DNA of 64,000 bases from Gemmatimonadetes bacterium 2013_60CM_65_52 (GCA_002215645.1 NGFI01000008.1:1-64000); one strand, 5' to 3'. Numbered from the stretch's first letter, positions 1 to 8,953 are shown. A program made the numbers and translations. Notes: generated by a model from the letters alone, not told the origin.

Positions 1-77
1 CTTGCTCGACACTTCCATGGTAGCATTCAGGGGCGTGCTCTCAATATCCGTTAACTCGCCACATCCGACGTGCCTCA

Positions 78-929
78 ATGAAAGCCACCGACGGGCAGCT
101 CGGCAACTTCACGATACACTGGCCCGCCGAAGAGATGCGACGTATCCCTTCAATTCTCCGCAATGGGATATGCCCTTCTTATCGAGTACCGCGCAAAGCG
201 CTCACTCCAGGGGCCGAGGTCGCGCTTGTTGACAAGTCGGGCCGCGTTATTCTCATCTTCACACTCAAGAGTATTCGTGAGTTCGAAGAGGAGCGTGCTA
301 ACGGTGCTCGATGTCATCTGATTGCGTATGCAGGCACAATGAGACGACCGGGCAAAGAGGATCCGAAGCGGCTCGTTGTTAATCGATACGGCGCGGGCGC
401 TATCTCGTACTATGATCGCAAATCACGCCGCCCAATCTTCTACTCCGAGTCGGATGGCGCTCCTGAGGAAGAGGGAGTACTGTCGCCTTTCCCTGCGAGT
501 CGAAAGGAATATTCGGTATTAGCGAACAACGTGGCCAAGACTCTCAGCCAGCCTGAGCGTGCGTTGATCAAAGGCTATACCAAGTGGACGGGTTGTGCGG
601 AGGCGTTTCGACATCAATACCTCCGAGAGGCCCGCCTTTACACCGATCTGTTTCTCCCCGCGCGATACACACTGTTCGAGGCCAAATGTTATGTCGATCG
701 GGTGACTTTACGTACCGCTCTGGGTCAACTGCTCGATTATCAGCATTGGTACGAACGTCATCCGCGGTTGGCGGTATTACTGCCAAAGCGGCCAACGGAT
801 GCCATGATCGAGCTATTCACTGCCAAGCGTGTCAGTGTTGTTTGGCGAACGCGAGGCGGTGCTTTCGACGATAGCGCAGGCGGAATATTCACGAGGGCTT
901 TAAGAGAAAAGGCCCTCGTGGCGAGGTAA
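78..929 (+). CDS. Putative PUA-like/PD-(D/E)XK nuclease (possible modification-dependent restriction enzyme)
   Basis: 283 aa. The C-terminal half (about residues 170-265) reads like a PD-(D/E)XK core: an Asp in RLYTDLFL, then YTLFEAKCYVDR supplying the E-x-K, then a helix with GQLLDYQHW and a strand LAVLLP. The N-terminal 120 residues contain a small beta-barrel-like stretch (VALVDKSGRVILIFTLKSI) reminiscent of PUA/ASCH/EVE-type modified-base readers. Fusions of such readers with this nuclease fold are known modification-dependent restriction enzymes. The fold calls are by eye. The gene is lower in GC than the core of the window and sits in an accessory block that also carries an integrase. 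The ribosome site at this ATG is weak. Function is inferred. Confidence 0.6.
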   Translation: MKATDGQLGNFTIHWPAEEMRRIPSILRNGICPSYRVPRKALTPGAEVALVDKSGRVILIFTLKSIREFEEERANGARCHLIAYAGTMRRPGKEDPKRLVVNRYGAGAISYYDRKSRRPIFYSESDGAPEEEGVLSPFPASRKEYSVLANNVAKTLSQPERALIKGYTKWTGCAEAFRHQYLREARLYTDLFLPARYTLFEAKCYVDRVTLRTALGQLLDYQHWYERHPRLAVLLPKRPTDAMIELFTAKRVSVVWRTRGGAFDDSAGGIFTRALREKALVAR

Positions 930-938
930 ACATACATT

Positions 939-1018
939 GCAACGGACAAGCCGATATCGATAGCAGTGGTGTCGCCACTGCTGCTATGACGGCTTGCTGC
1001 TGACCTTGCATGTTAGAC
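939..1018. other. Imperfect palindrome with attC-like features
   Basis: Just after the nuclease stop lies an 80-base imperfect palindrome. AAGCCG (948-953) pairs with CGGCTT (990-995); AGCAGTGG (962-969) pairs with CCACTGCT (975-982) around a 5-base loop; GCAA (939-942) pairs with TTGC (1006-1009). It ends in GTTAGAC (1012-1018), which fits the GTTRRRY core of integron attC sites, with AAC at 941-943 as a poor left core. It could equally be a factor-independent terminator lacking a T-run. Confidence 0.3.
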
Positions 1019-1301
1019 GGCCATGTATCTCAAACGGCCAGGTCGATGCCGAGACATACAGCGCTCGGTCAGGACCAACTACGCGAGCGCTTCGCAAACC
1101 GGCGCGCGTGTCCTCTGGTTCGTGCTCTCGATAACGCAAGGGAATGGTGTATTCCATGGGACCGAATCAGGATGCAGCGTTTGCATGCATTGGCGGCGCG
1201 AGAACGTCCAGCCCTGTGCGGCTTGCCTCTGCCGGTTCTCGACCCCATACTCTCTCGCGAATGGCGTAACTCTGAGTCGCCCGTCCCCCGAACACAGCAG
1301 A

Positions 1302-2240
1302 ATGACAGATCCAGACCTCTCTGTGCAGGTTGGAAGGCTTTCCTTGGCTAATCCGATCATGCCAGCATCCGGCACTTTTGGTCAGGGTGCGGAGTTCGCC
1401 GATTACGGAGACTTGTCCGAGCTCGGGGCGATCGTCGTGAAGTCCTTGTCCGCTCATCCTTGGGCTGGCAATGCAGCGCCCCGCGTATTGCCGTTGGACG
1501 AGCCAGATTCAATGATTAACGCCGTCGGCCTTCCGAACCCAGGTGTCCTGCGTTGGAGCGCCTCGCACCTGCCCGCGCTCCTCCGTTTAGGGGCACGTGT
1601 GGTCGCGAGCGTTTGGGGTCACACCGCAGAGGAGTTCATCGAGGCGGCGACTCTGCTAGCAGCCGTAGAGGGGCCGATCGCTTGGGAGATCAATCTCTCC
1701 TGCCCGAACCTGAACCGCGCTAACGAGCTGTTTGCGCACAACGTCGTTCTCCTTCGTCAACTATTGCTTGAACTCCGTAGCGTAGCCGGTCCAGGGCGGC
1801 AGATGTGGGCCAAATTATCGCCGGCCGTTCCCGACATTGTTGCAATAGCTGCCGCGGCGGCGGAAGGGTCAGCAGATGCCGTTACAATCGCGAACACGAT
1901 TCCAGGCATGCTCGTGGATATTGAGCGTCGTCAGCCGGCCCTCGCCAACGGTTACGGGGGTGTCTCCGGCCGCATAATCCACCCGGTTATTGTGTCGCTG
2001 GTCTACCAGGTCCATATGGCCATTCCTAGTCTTCCGGTGGTAGCTGCGGGGGGTGTTTTTAGCGGAGTAGATGCGATCGAGTTCTTGATGGCTGGAGCTT
2101 CGGCCGTACAGGTCGGGACTGCCAACTTCGCGGACCCGCGAGCTACTCATCGCGTTCTGAATGAGCTGCGTGAATGGTGCCGACTTCACGAGACCAATCC
2201 GCGGGACCTCATTGGGGCAGCGCAATCGCCTATCCGGTGA
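1302..2240 (+). CDS. Dihydroorotate dehydrogenase, class 1-like (accessory PyrD)
   Basis: 312 aa from ATG 1302; an upstream extension is open but does not resemble the family. It should oxidise dihydroorotate to orotate with bound FMN (pyrimidine synthesis). Family signatures are present in order: FMN-contacting VVKSLS, the GLPNPG loop, INLSCPN with the class 1 catalytic Cys, WAKLSP lysine, NTIPGM, GGVSG, and the phosphate-binding AAGGVFSG...VQVGTA. No PyrK electron-transfer subunit lies nearby, although class 1B enzymes normally need one. It sits in an accessory block with a dioxygenase and a membrane protein rather than with pyr genes, so a specialised or duplicated role is likely. The dehydrogenase fold is clear; the physiological role is open. 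Confidence 0.85.
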   Translation: MTDPDLSVQVGRLSLANPIMPASGTFGQGAEFADYGDLSELGAIVVKSLSAHPWAGNAAPRVLPLDEPDSMINAVGLPNPGVLRWSASHLPALLRLGARVVASVWGHTAEEFIEAATLLAAVEGPIAWEINLSCPNLNRANELFAHNVVLLRQLLLELRSVAGPGRQMWAKLSPAVPDIVAIAAAAAEGSADAVTIANTIPGMLVDIERRQPALANGYGGVSGRIIHPVIVSLVYQVHMAIPSLPVVAAGGVFSGVDAIEFLMAGASAVQVGTANFADPRATHRVLNELREWCRLHETNPRDLIGAAQSPIR

Positions 2241-2299
2241 GTTACCGGTGCCTCCTCGCGATCCGTCCGGTCCTCATACCATCACCCCGTGATTCGGAA

Positions 2300-3058
2300 A
2301 TGGCCAAGCCCCAGCTAGGAACCGCAACTCAAGTTTACGTCTTGGATCGAGCAACTGACAAGACAATTCTTGAGATGATTCAGTCTGGTGCTGTTCTTAT
2401 CCGACGGTTTGGGCAAAGGGATCAGTTGCTCAAGTTGGCGTCATCAATGGGAGAGTTGATGCAGCCAGGTGTGGGCATGCCGCCGGAGCTTCACGATGGC
2501 TTCGTATATACCGTCCAGGTTAGAAATGAGGGAAGCGGCCTGAATGACGTTCATGGCAATCCAATAATCTCGAGCACAAACAGAGCCTTCTCGTTGCACA
2601 CTGACGGCTTCAACCTTCAAGTGCCACCACGATTTGTGCTGCTGTTACGAGTTGATAACGACGGGCAAAGCACACCGACCGTCGTCTCCTCCATCGAAAA
2701 GGCCCTAGCACGTCTCCCCGGTCTGCGCAATAGCATCGAGTCTTTGATGATGCCTAGTGCTCGAGGACCGGTACGGTTCAGTGAATTCACTGCGAACCAT
2801 CTCTCGCCACGATACCGCGTGAATATGGAAGAGGTGGAGCGTTGGAGGGACGTTTCCGACGCCTGTCTGGCGGAAGAGAGCGACGACGTTCTTGCGGAGC
2901 TTGGTTCCGCGCTCAACGCAGTGTCAACGGCAGTTGTTCTTGAGCCGACGGACATCTTGGTCCTTGACAACTGGCGTATGTGCCACGGTAGGCCGCAGCT
3001 CTCCAAGGATAGCCGTCGACGGCTCGAACGCGTGTGGGTCGCCTCCCGGCAGGCATGA
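2300..3058 (+). CDS. TauD/TfdA-type Fe(II)/2-oxoglutarate-dependent dioxygenase
   Basis: 252 aa from ATG 2300. The iron-binding facial triad is visible: His and Asp in SLHTDGFN and the distal His in NWRMCHGR, followed by the arginines of RRRLERVWV that normally hold 2-oxoglutarate. Such enzymes hydroxylate or desaturate small molecules or amino-acid residues; the substrate cannot be read from sequence. The gene starts about 60 bases after the dehydrogenase gene, and its stop overlaps the next gene's start (ATGA), so translational coupling is likely. An alternative upstream start would overlap pyrD and lacks family resemblance. Confidence 0.8.
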   Translation: MAKPQLGTATQVYVLDRATDKTILEMIQSGAVLIRRFGQRDQLLKLASSMGELMQPGVGMPPELHDGFVYTVQVRNEGSGLNDVHGNPIISSTNRAFSLHTDGFNLQVPPRFVLLLRVDNDGQSTPTVVSSIEKALARLPGLRNSIESLMMPSARGPVRFSEFTANHLSPRYRVNMEEVERWRDVSDACLAEESDDVLAELGSALNAVSTAVVLEPTDILVLDNWRMCHGRPQLSKDSRRRLERVWVASRQA

Positions 3059-4023
3059 CCTCCTCCGTCAACGAGACTGCGCCGGGCGCCCTGCGTTGGC
3101 TGCTTGGATCCATTGCGGTCTTTCTCATCTCTTTGACCTTCGGTGCCGTGCTGCCGGATGGGCTCAATTGGTTTCTTGTCGAGATCGGTAAACCGAAGTT
3201 CGAGATCACACCGCTAACGCGGTTCTTCTCCGTTGTGATCGTCTTTCTATCTGCGTCCGTGGCTGAATTGGCGCTCTGGATGCGCAGCTCGATGAGTGGC
3301 GTTTCATCGATGGTGCGGCAGGCTCTTGCTCAAGAGATGACTCCTGCGCTAGAGAGCGCGCTTGTCGGAGCGCTCTTGCCGCAGCTACGAACGCACGATG
3401 ACGCCGCCAGGAAGGCCGGTGAGCTTATTCAGACATTCTCGAGTGCGCTTTCCACTGTTCCCCCGTCATTGATGCGGGCCCATTCCGTCTTGTTCGAAAG
3501 AGGCTTGGCCGACCTCACATCGATGATTGCACAGGTTCACCACGATGGCCTCGATGTCGATATCAATGAACACATCGAGATTTCTCGGCGTTGCGCTGAG
3601 CGGGCTAGTTCCTTCGTGACGATCAATAGGTCGGCCTTCAAAGTGCCCACAGAATGGACAAAGGATTGGTGCCAGTTTGTGGAGGAGCTAGGCCAGCGTC
3701 GAATTGCGAAGGAGTACATCGTGCTCATGACCAAGCGCGACCTCACTGCTTCGGTGAGTAAGATTAATGGGATGCGCACGTACCTAGAGGAGCGCGGCTG
3801 GACACTTCGCACATGCGACTCACACGACGTACAGGAATCACTGGGCGGAGTCCTTCCGACCGAAGCAAACGTAGATGTTTTCGATCGACGGGTGGCAAAG
3901 CTGCAGCAGCCGCCTCACGGAGGTTATCGGGGTGGCATCAAACTCAGACTTACGATCGTTGATCTCGATAGCTCACAAGAGTTACGCCGCTTCGTAGACA
4001 GGGTTCTGTCCATTGCCGTGTAG
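3055..4023 (+). CDS. Two-helix membrane protein with soluble C-terminal domain, unknown function
   Basis: 322 aa. Two hydrophobic helices (about residues 14-36 and 56-78) are followed by a roughly 240-residue soluble region. I do not recognise the family. The region from about residue 165 alternates helices and strands (SSFVTINRSAF, EYIVLMTKRDL, WTLRTCD), loosely like a degenerate phospholipase-D or nucleotide-sensing fold, without HKD or TIR catalytic motifs. The ATGA overlap with the dioxygenase gene indicates co-translation. A membrane-anchored sensor or effector with two cytosolic enzymes upstream would fit a stress or defence module, but that is inference. Confidence 0.65.
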   Translation: MTSSVNETAPGALRWLLGSIAVFLISLTFGAVLPDGLNWFLVEIGKPKFEITPLTRFFSVVIVFLSASVAELALWMRSSMSGVSSMVRQALAQEMTPALESALVGALLPQLRTHDDAARKAGELIQTFSSALSTVPPSLMRAHSVLFERGLADLTSMIAQVHHDGLDVDINEHIEISRRCAERASSFVTINRSAFKVPTEWTKDWCQFVEELGQRRIAKEYIVLMTKRDLTASVSKINGMRTYLEERGWTLRTCDSHDVQESLGGVLPTEANVDVFDRRVAKLQQPPHGGYRGGIKLRLTIVDLDSSQELRRFVDRVLSIAV

Positions 4024-4375
4024 CAGGCAGAGGGTCTCGGGGCGCGCTGGAGACCCACGGGTCGCTGAGAATCTTATTCGGACATGATCCCGCCGAGTCC
4101 ATCACCGCCCGTCGGAATGGTCCGGATTGCTTTCCGCACGGAGGTGATCGCTTCTGTGTCGTGCCCTGTCGGAAAGCGTACGCGTCGACCTAGGGGCGCG
4201 GAATCATGACCGCGAAGTCTTCTTTAATGGCACGTCGCCGTGTCTCACACCAAATGCACACATTAGACGGCAAAAATGGCGACCGCACCTGCGCACGATC
4301 TGCATGCGCGAGTCGCGTCTCAGTCCATCGTACTTTCTGGTGTATCTTCCGTCGCCTCTTGCGCGGGATTGAGTG
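4024..4375. other. Non-coding gap between the membrane-protein gene and the integrase
   Basis: No convincing gene on either strand. It contains TTAGACGGC at 4265-4273, repeating the 9-mer that follows the attC-like palindrome at 1013-1021. These two 9-mers bracket the three-gene block. Confidence 0.4.
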
Positions 4376-5665
4376 CTATCGAGCTGGGGCCGCTGACTCC
4401 TTCTTCTTCTCCCCGAGCCACCCGGCAATGTCACTCGAGGCACGATCCGCCGCCCGCTTCACCGGATCATCCCCGAGGTGCGCGTAGCGCTCTGTCGTGG
4501 CCACGCGCTTGTGTCCCAAGAGCGATCGCACCACGAGCAGGGACTCGCCGCTTGCAGCAGGAACAGAAGCGAACGAGTGGCGGAGGTCATGAAGGCGGAG
4601 ATCATCGAGTTCTGCCGCATGGCGCACCGCATACCACACTCGCTTGATCTCCTTCAGGTGCTCGCCCTTCCTCAACCCGGGAAGGACATAGGGATTCCTT
4701 TCGATGCGGGGCACGGTACCCAAGACGGCCGCCGCACTCTTGCCCAGCGGACGTACACTCTTGCCGGTCTTCGAATCAGCCAAACGAAGGTGTCCGCGTT
4801 CGAGGTCCACCGCGTCCCAGCGGAGTGACAGGATTTCGCCTTCGCGGCAGCCGGTTAGGGCGAGAAGGCGTATGGCCGCGACGGCGAGCGGATTCGCCGG
4901 GATTGGCTTGCCTGCGCTCTTCGGAATGTGCTTGCGCTTTTCCTTCCTGCCCGGCTTGCGGCGAAGCTTGGGTGCGGGCGGCAACCCTAAGGTCTCCGCT
5001 TTCACAAGTGCTACGCCGAGGCGCCGAAATTCGTCCGGGGAGAGAAAGCGCTCACGGGGACTCTCAGGGTAGAAGTCGATGCCGTGAGCGGGATTGGTGT
5101 GCGGCGGTCGGGCACCCTCCTTCTCAGCGAAGGAAAAGAAGGCACCGAGCATGGCAGCCAGGCGGTTGGCGAGGTACGGCGTGTCGCGCATCGAGCGGTG
5201 CAGGCGTCTGATATCCCCCGTTTCCACCTCTGCGACGGCCTTGGTGGCGATCGCCGGTAGGACATGCTTCTCCCAGAGGCGCTTGTATTCCTTGGCTGTG
5301 CCGGGTTTTCTGCGCGCTTCCACCTCCTTCAGGTAGTCCTTCCCGAGTTCTCGAACGCTCTTCTGCCCTTTCAAGGCGGCACGTTCGGCCGAAGGGTTCT
5401 GGCCCTGAGCGACGCGTCCGAGCTCGCGCTTGGCGAGCTTGCGAGCTTCGTCCGGGGTGAGCGTGCCGTGCGGGCCAAGGACGATCCGTTTCGCCACAGC
5501 TCTGCGGCCCCCGGCTCCCGGACGATATTGCACCACGTAGGACTTGTGGCCGGAGGGTGTTACCTTCGCTCCGAAGCCGGGTAGCGAGTCGTCCCAGATG
5601 AAAAGGTCTTTCGTGCTGGGCTCGAGAGCGTCTACGGAGCGCTTGGTGATTCGTTGCGTGGGCAT
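4376..5665 (-). CDS. P4-type tyrosine integrase
   Basis: 429 aa from the ATG complementary to 5663-5665, preceded by a purine-rich ribosome site. The N-terminal DUF4102-type arm-binding domain starts with ITKRSVDAL and continues with GFGAKVTPSG; a SAM-like core-binding domain follows at about 100-190. The catalytic domain keeps Arg (TGCREGE), HDLRH, GH (LLGHKR) and the nucleophile Tyr (TTERYAHL). A basic insert (KLRRKPGRKEKRKHIPKS) lies between two core segments. Its start is about 170 bases from a tRNA 3'-end repeat, the usual layout for an island integrase beside its attachment site. All catalytic residues are present, so it may be active. Confidence 0.93.
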   Translation of the reverse strand: MPTQRITKRSVDALEPSTKDLFIWDDSLPGFGAKVTPSGHKSYVVQYRPGAGGRRAVAKRIVLGPHGTLTPDEARKLAKRELGRVAQGQNPSAERAALKGQKSVRELGKDYLKEVEARRKPGTAKEYKRLWEKHVLPAIATKAVAEVETGDIRRLHRSMRDTPYLANRLAAMLGAFFSFAEKEGARPPHTNPAHGIDFYPESPRERFLSPDEFRRLGVALVKAETLGLPPAPKLRRKPGRKEKRKHIPKSAGKPIPANPLAVAAIRLLALTGCREGEILSLRWDAVDLERGHLRLADSKTGKSVRPLGKSAAAVLGTVPRIERNPYVLPGLRKGEHLKEIKRVWYAVRHAAELDDLRLHDLRHSFASVPAASGESLLVVRSLLGHKRVATTERYAHLGDDPVKRAADRASSDIAGWLGEKKKESAAPAR

Positions 5666-5831
5666 CCTCTGGTTCCCTCGCGGTGAGAAAATAAGCACCG
5701 AATAAGCACGCCGAGGGAAACTAGGGATATTTCCAGAGAATTCAACATGTTCCTTTCTTACAGCGCCACAACGACTTACGAATTCTCAGCATTTCTGGAC
5801 ATTCCGTCTTTTCAGAATGGGGTTCAGGGGG

Positions 5832-5861
5832 TCGCGGGTTCAAATCCCGCCGTCCCGATGA
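5832..5861 (+). repeat. tRNA 3'-end attachment-like repeat, copy 1
   Basis: Encodes a canonical T-arm (GCGGG, TTCAAAT loop, CCCGC), then a seven-base acceptor strand CGTCCCG and discriminator A. The preceding AGGGGG and the acceptor sequence resemble a bacterial tRNA-Pro. No 5' tRNA half is present upstream, so this is a tRNA fragment of the kind left at the end of an integrated element. It matches 8816-8845 at 29 of 30 bases. Confidence 0.75.
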
Positions 5862-5894
5862 GCTGAGATCAAAGCCTTGCACTTACTCAAGGAA

Positions 5895-5916
5895 GCCCTT
5901 GCCGTGAAGCAAGGGC
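5895..5916. terminator. Strong hairpin after the attachment repeat
   Basis: Perfect 8-bp stem GCCCTTGC/GCAAGGGC with a 6-base loop, extendable by GAA/TTC past one bulge. There is only a short T-poor tail, so it may be a weak terminator or another structured element. Confidence 0.35.
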
Positions 5917-6172
5917 CTTCTTGCGCGCAGGAAGCCAATGGGAAGCAAGTGGCTAGAATCGCGTCTGCCGACGTGACCGCGGCCGAAGCACCGGATCTTG
6001 GTCGATGAGCACGCGTTGACACTCGGCAACCGGTGTTCGCGGGCCGATGCACCGCCTTCTCAATCGCCGTGTGAATCAGACCTGTATGCGAATCGACCGA
6101 GAAGGAGCTGCAAGCGGGATCCTGCGTCGTATCTTCGGAGAGCGTCTCACTGCTGACCAGAAGGATTTCCCG

Positions 6173-8749
6173 ATGTCCTTTCCCGCCTCGATCTTCGCCG
6201 CCGCAACGGTTTTCGCCTCCATGACGGCTACCGTCACCGCGACGGCTTCCGTCGCCCGAGCTCAGGCGCCGGCGCCGCGGTTCAAGGTCCTGGTGATCGC
6301 CGAGTTCCTGGATCCCCATAATGCCGACGGGAATGAAATCCACCGGCCCTATGTCGAAGCAGCCAAAACCTGGCTCGCCAAACTTGCCGCGGACAGCAAT
6401 TTCACCGTGTCGTATCTGGAGTCGCCCAATACCATCACCGACACCATGCTCAGCACGGTGGACGTGATCTGGCAGATGAACTACACCCCGTTCCGCTGGA
6501 ACGCCACCGCCAAGGCGGCGCTGGAGAAATACCTGGACGGCGGCAAAGGCGGCTGGCTGGGCGACCACCACGCGAGCCTGTACGGTTCGGCGGTCACCGA
6601 CCAGACGTGGCCCTGGTTCTTCGACAATCTGATCGGCGGGATCAACTACAAGAATTACGTCTCCAGGTTCGCTTCCGGAACCGTCCGCGTGGAGGATTCC
6701 GCGCATCCGGTGCTCAAGGATGTTCCGGCGAACTTCCCCATCTCCACCGAGGAGTGGTACGTCTGGGACAGAAGCCCGCGCGCGCGCGTGCACGTGCTTG
6801 CGAGCGTCGACGAAAGCACCTACGAGTTCGTCGATGCGTCTCAAAGCGGGATCAGGATGGGCGACCACCCCGTCATCTGGACAAACGACAAACTCAGGGC
6901 CAGAAACCTGTACATCTTCATGGGCCATCATCCCAATCTGTTCGCCAACGCCGCCTATACGACCTTGCTGACGAACGCCATCATGTGGGTCGCGAACAAG
7001 CCCACGAAGATCTTCGTCAACCAGGTGGCCTATGATCTGCGCGGTCCTAAAGTGGCCTTGATCCAGGTGGATGCCGCTGTTTCGGGTACGGCTACCGCAA
7101 CCGTGATCGACGATGCCACCTCCGTCGTGCAGATGACGGTGACGCTGACCGACGCGGGAACGGTCAACGATTGGACGCCGGGGAAGTTCTACTACAAGGC
7201 CGACTTCTCCGCCCTTGAGAAGGCCGGCACCTACCGGGTTCGCGCCACCATCCGTGGCACTCAGGTCACGTCGGAAGCCTTCAAGGTGGACGAGAACGCC
7301 TTGGCCAAGGCCACCATTCCTTCCATCGTACACTACTACTTCAGGCAGCGGGCCACGTCCGCCGAAGAGTGGGCCGCTGACGCGGCGGTGCAGGTCAACG
7401 ATGGATCGAAGACGGTGGATATGCGGGGCGGGTGGACTGACGCCTCCGGCGACATCAGCAAATACTTCTCCCACCTCGCCTACGCGAATTTTCTATCGCC
7501 GCAGCAATCGCCCATGGTCGCCTGGGAACTGGCGCACTCCTACGAGCGCATCCCTGCGCTGCTGACCGCGGAAGGCGTGAAGGACGACATGCAGGCGGAG
7601 GCCCTGTGGGGCGCCGACTACCTGTACCGCGCAATGGCTCCGGAAGGCTACTTCCACATGGTGGTCTTCAGCTTCTTCAGCAAGAATGCGAACGACCGGC
7701 GCATCGTCGGCCTGTTGGCGGACAGCAAGACCAACAACCGCTGGCAGGCGTCCTTCCGTTCCGGCGGCGGCATGGCCATCGCGGCGCTGGCGCGCATTTC
7801 CCAATGGAAGAAGAACGGCAGCTACTTCACCGCGCAGAACTACCTGGACGCCGCTCAGAAGGCCTATGCCCATCTGCTCATCAACAACCTGGCCTACGAC
7901 GACGACGGCAAGGAGAACATCATCGACGATTATTGCGCGCTGATGGCTTCCACGGAACTTTGGATCGCTACCGACAGCGCGCTCTATCGGGACGAAGCCC
8001 GCAAGCGGATGAACAACCTGGCGGGTCGCATGACTCCTGAAGGGTATTTCCGTGCCAACGATACCAACCGCCCGTTTTGGCATGCAGCGGACGCGGGCCT
8101 GCCCATCGTCTCCCTGGTCCGATACCTGGACAAGGAAACCGATGCCGCTTCGCGCACCATCGCGCTCGGCACCATCAAGAAGGCCCTGGACTACGAGTTG
8201 AACGTCACGCGCAAAGTGGGCAATCCTTTCGGATACGCGCGCCAGAACTTCCTGTACAATGGAGCGATCAAGGAGGGATTCTTCATTCCCCAGACCAATG
8301 AAACCGGGTGGTGGTGGCAAGGCGAGAACGCCCGCCTGGGTTCCCTTGCGGCCGCTGCCATCCTGGGCGGACGCCTGGTGTATCCCGCCGACAACGGCTG
8401 GGGCGTCAAGAACGAACTGGCGGAATTCGCGGCCGACCAGATCGCCTGGATCCTGGGACGAAATCCCTTCAGCGTCACCTTCATGCACGGCTTTGGCAAG
8501 AACAATCCCCCCGTCATCTCCGCGCTCTTCGGCCACGGCACCAACACGGGCGGCATCGCGAACGGCGTGACGGGCAAGAAGGGCAACGGAGACGGCAGCG
8601 GCATTGATTGGAAGACCACGGACGGCGGCAACGAGTGGCGCTGGATCGAACAGTGGATCCCGCACTCCGGCTGGTTTCTGGTGGCCGCCTCGGCCATGGC
8701 GCAGGCTCCCGTTGTGCAAGTACACCCAAACTCTCATTCGCCACAATGA
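6173..8749 (+). CDS. Secreted ThuA-domain / glycoside hydrolase family 9 cellulase
   Basis: 858 aa from ATG 6173 (AAGGA upstream). A signal peptide ends near VARAQA. Residues about 38-270 form a ThuA-like (trehalose-utilisation, class I GATase-like) domain (VLVIAEFLDP, WLGDHHASLYG). A CelD-type Ig domain begins at KIFVNQVAYD. The (alpha/alpha)6 GH9 catalytic domain runs from about 400 to the end, with GGWTDASGDISKY corresponding to the GH9 Asp region and GGNEWRWIEQW to the acid-Glu region. It should hydrolyse beta-1,4-glucans outside the cell. The gene is alone between two tRNA-end repeats with no mobility gene, so it looks like imported cargo. GH9 assignment is strong; the role of the ThuA part is unclear. 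Confidence 0.9.
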   Translation: MSFPASIFAAATVFASMTATVTATASVARAQAPAPRFKVLVIAEFLDPHNADGNEIHRPYVEAAKTWLAKLAADSNFTVSYLESPNTITDTMLSTVDVIWQMNYTPFRWNATAKAALEKYLDGGKGGWLGDHHASLYGSAVTDQTWPWFFDNLIGGINYKNYVSRFASGTVRVEDSAHPVLKDVPANFPISTEEWYVWDRSPRARVHVLASVDESTYEFVDASQSGIRMGDHPVIWTNDKLRARNLYIFMGHHPNLFANAAYTTLLTNAIMWVANKPTKIFVNQVAYDLRGPKVALIQVDAAVSGTATATVIDDATSVVQMTVTLTDAGTVNDWTPGKFYYKADFSALEKAGTYRVRATIRGTQVTSEAFKVDENALAKATIPSIVHYYFRQRATSAEEWAADAAVQVNDGSKTVDMRGGWTDASGDISKYFSHLAYANFLSPQQSPMVAWELAHSYERIPALLTAEGVKDDMQAEALWGADYLYRAMAPEGYFHMVVFSFFSKNANDRRIVGLLADSKTNNRWQASFRSGGGMAIAALARISQWKKNGSYFTAQNYLDAAQKAYAHLLINNLAYDDDGKENIIDDYCALMASTELWIATDSALYRDEARKRMNNLAGRMTPEGYFRANDTNRPFWHAADAGLPIVSLVRYLDKETDAASRTIALGTIKKALDYELNVTRKVGNPFGYARQNFLYNGAIKEGFFIPQTNETGWWWQGENARLGSLAAAAILGGRLVYPADNGWGVKNELAEFAADQIAWILGRNPFSVTFMHGFGKNNPPVISALFGHGTNTGGIANGVTGKKGNGDGSGIDWKTTDGGNEWRWIEQWIPHSGWFLVAASAMAQAPVVQVHPNSHSPQ

Positions 8750-8815
8750 TGTTGTACGGGTGCCAGCATGCTCTCACTAACCGGCTTCCCGTGACCTGAA
8801 AAGGGTTTAGGGGAT

Positions 8816-8845
8816 TCGCGGGTTCAAATCCCGCTGTCCCGATGA
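8816..8845 (+). repeat. tRNA 3'-end attachment-like repeat, copy 2
   Basis: Same T-arm and acceptor strand as 5832-5861 with one C-to-T change (TGTCCCG). Preceded by GGGTTTAGGGGAT versus GGGTTCAGGGGG in copy 1, so similarity extends about ten bases further left. The two copies delimit a 2.98-kb segment holding only the GH9 gene. Confidence 0.75.
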
Positions 8846-8953
8846 AAGTCCCGTGGAGTTGATCGACGCAGTTCCGTCGAGTCGCTCCATGTGCCAGTTT
8901 TTGATACAACGAGGTAATAGACATCCGCCATCTTCGAGATTCGGGAGAATTTC

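Noticed and set aside
1023-1301. N-terminal extension of the dihydroorotate dehydrogenase
   Set aside because: The 93 upstream codons are Cys/Arg-rich and unlike the family; ATG 1302 gives the standard N-terminus.
5760-5861. A complete tRNA gene ending at 5858
   Set aside because: Only the T-arm and acceptor 3' strand are present; no anticodon or D arm can be folded from the preceding 80 bases.
5840-8746. Two long open frames antisense to the GH9 gene (5840-7474 and 7493-8746)
   Set aside because: They are mirror frames of a strongly coding GC-rich gene, rich in Arg/Val/Gly, with no domain, start context or signal.
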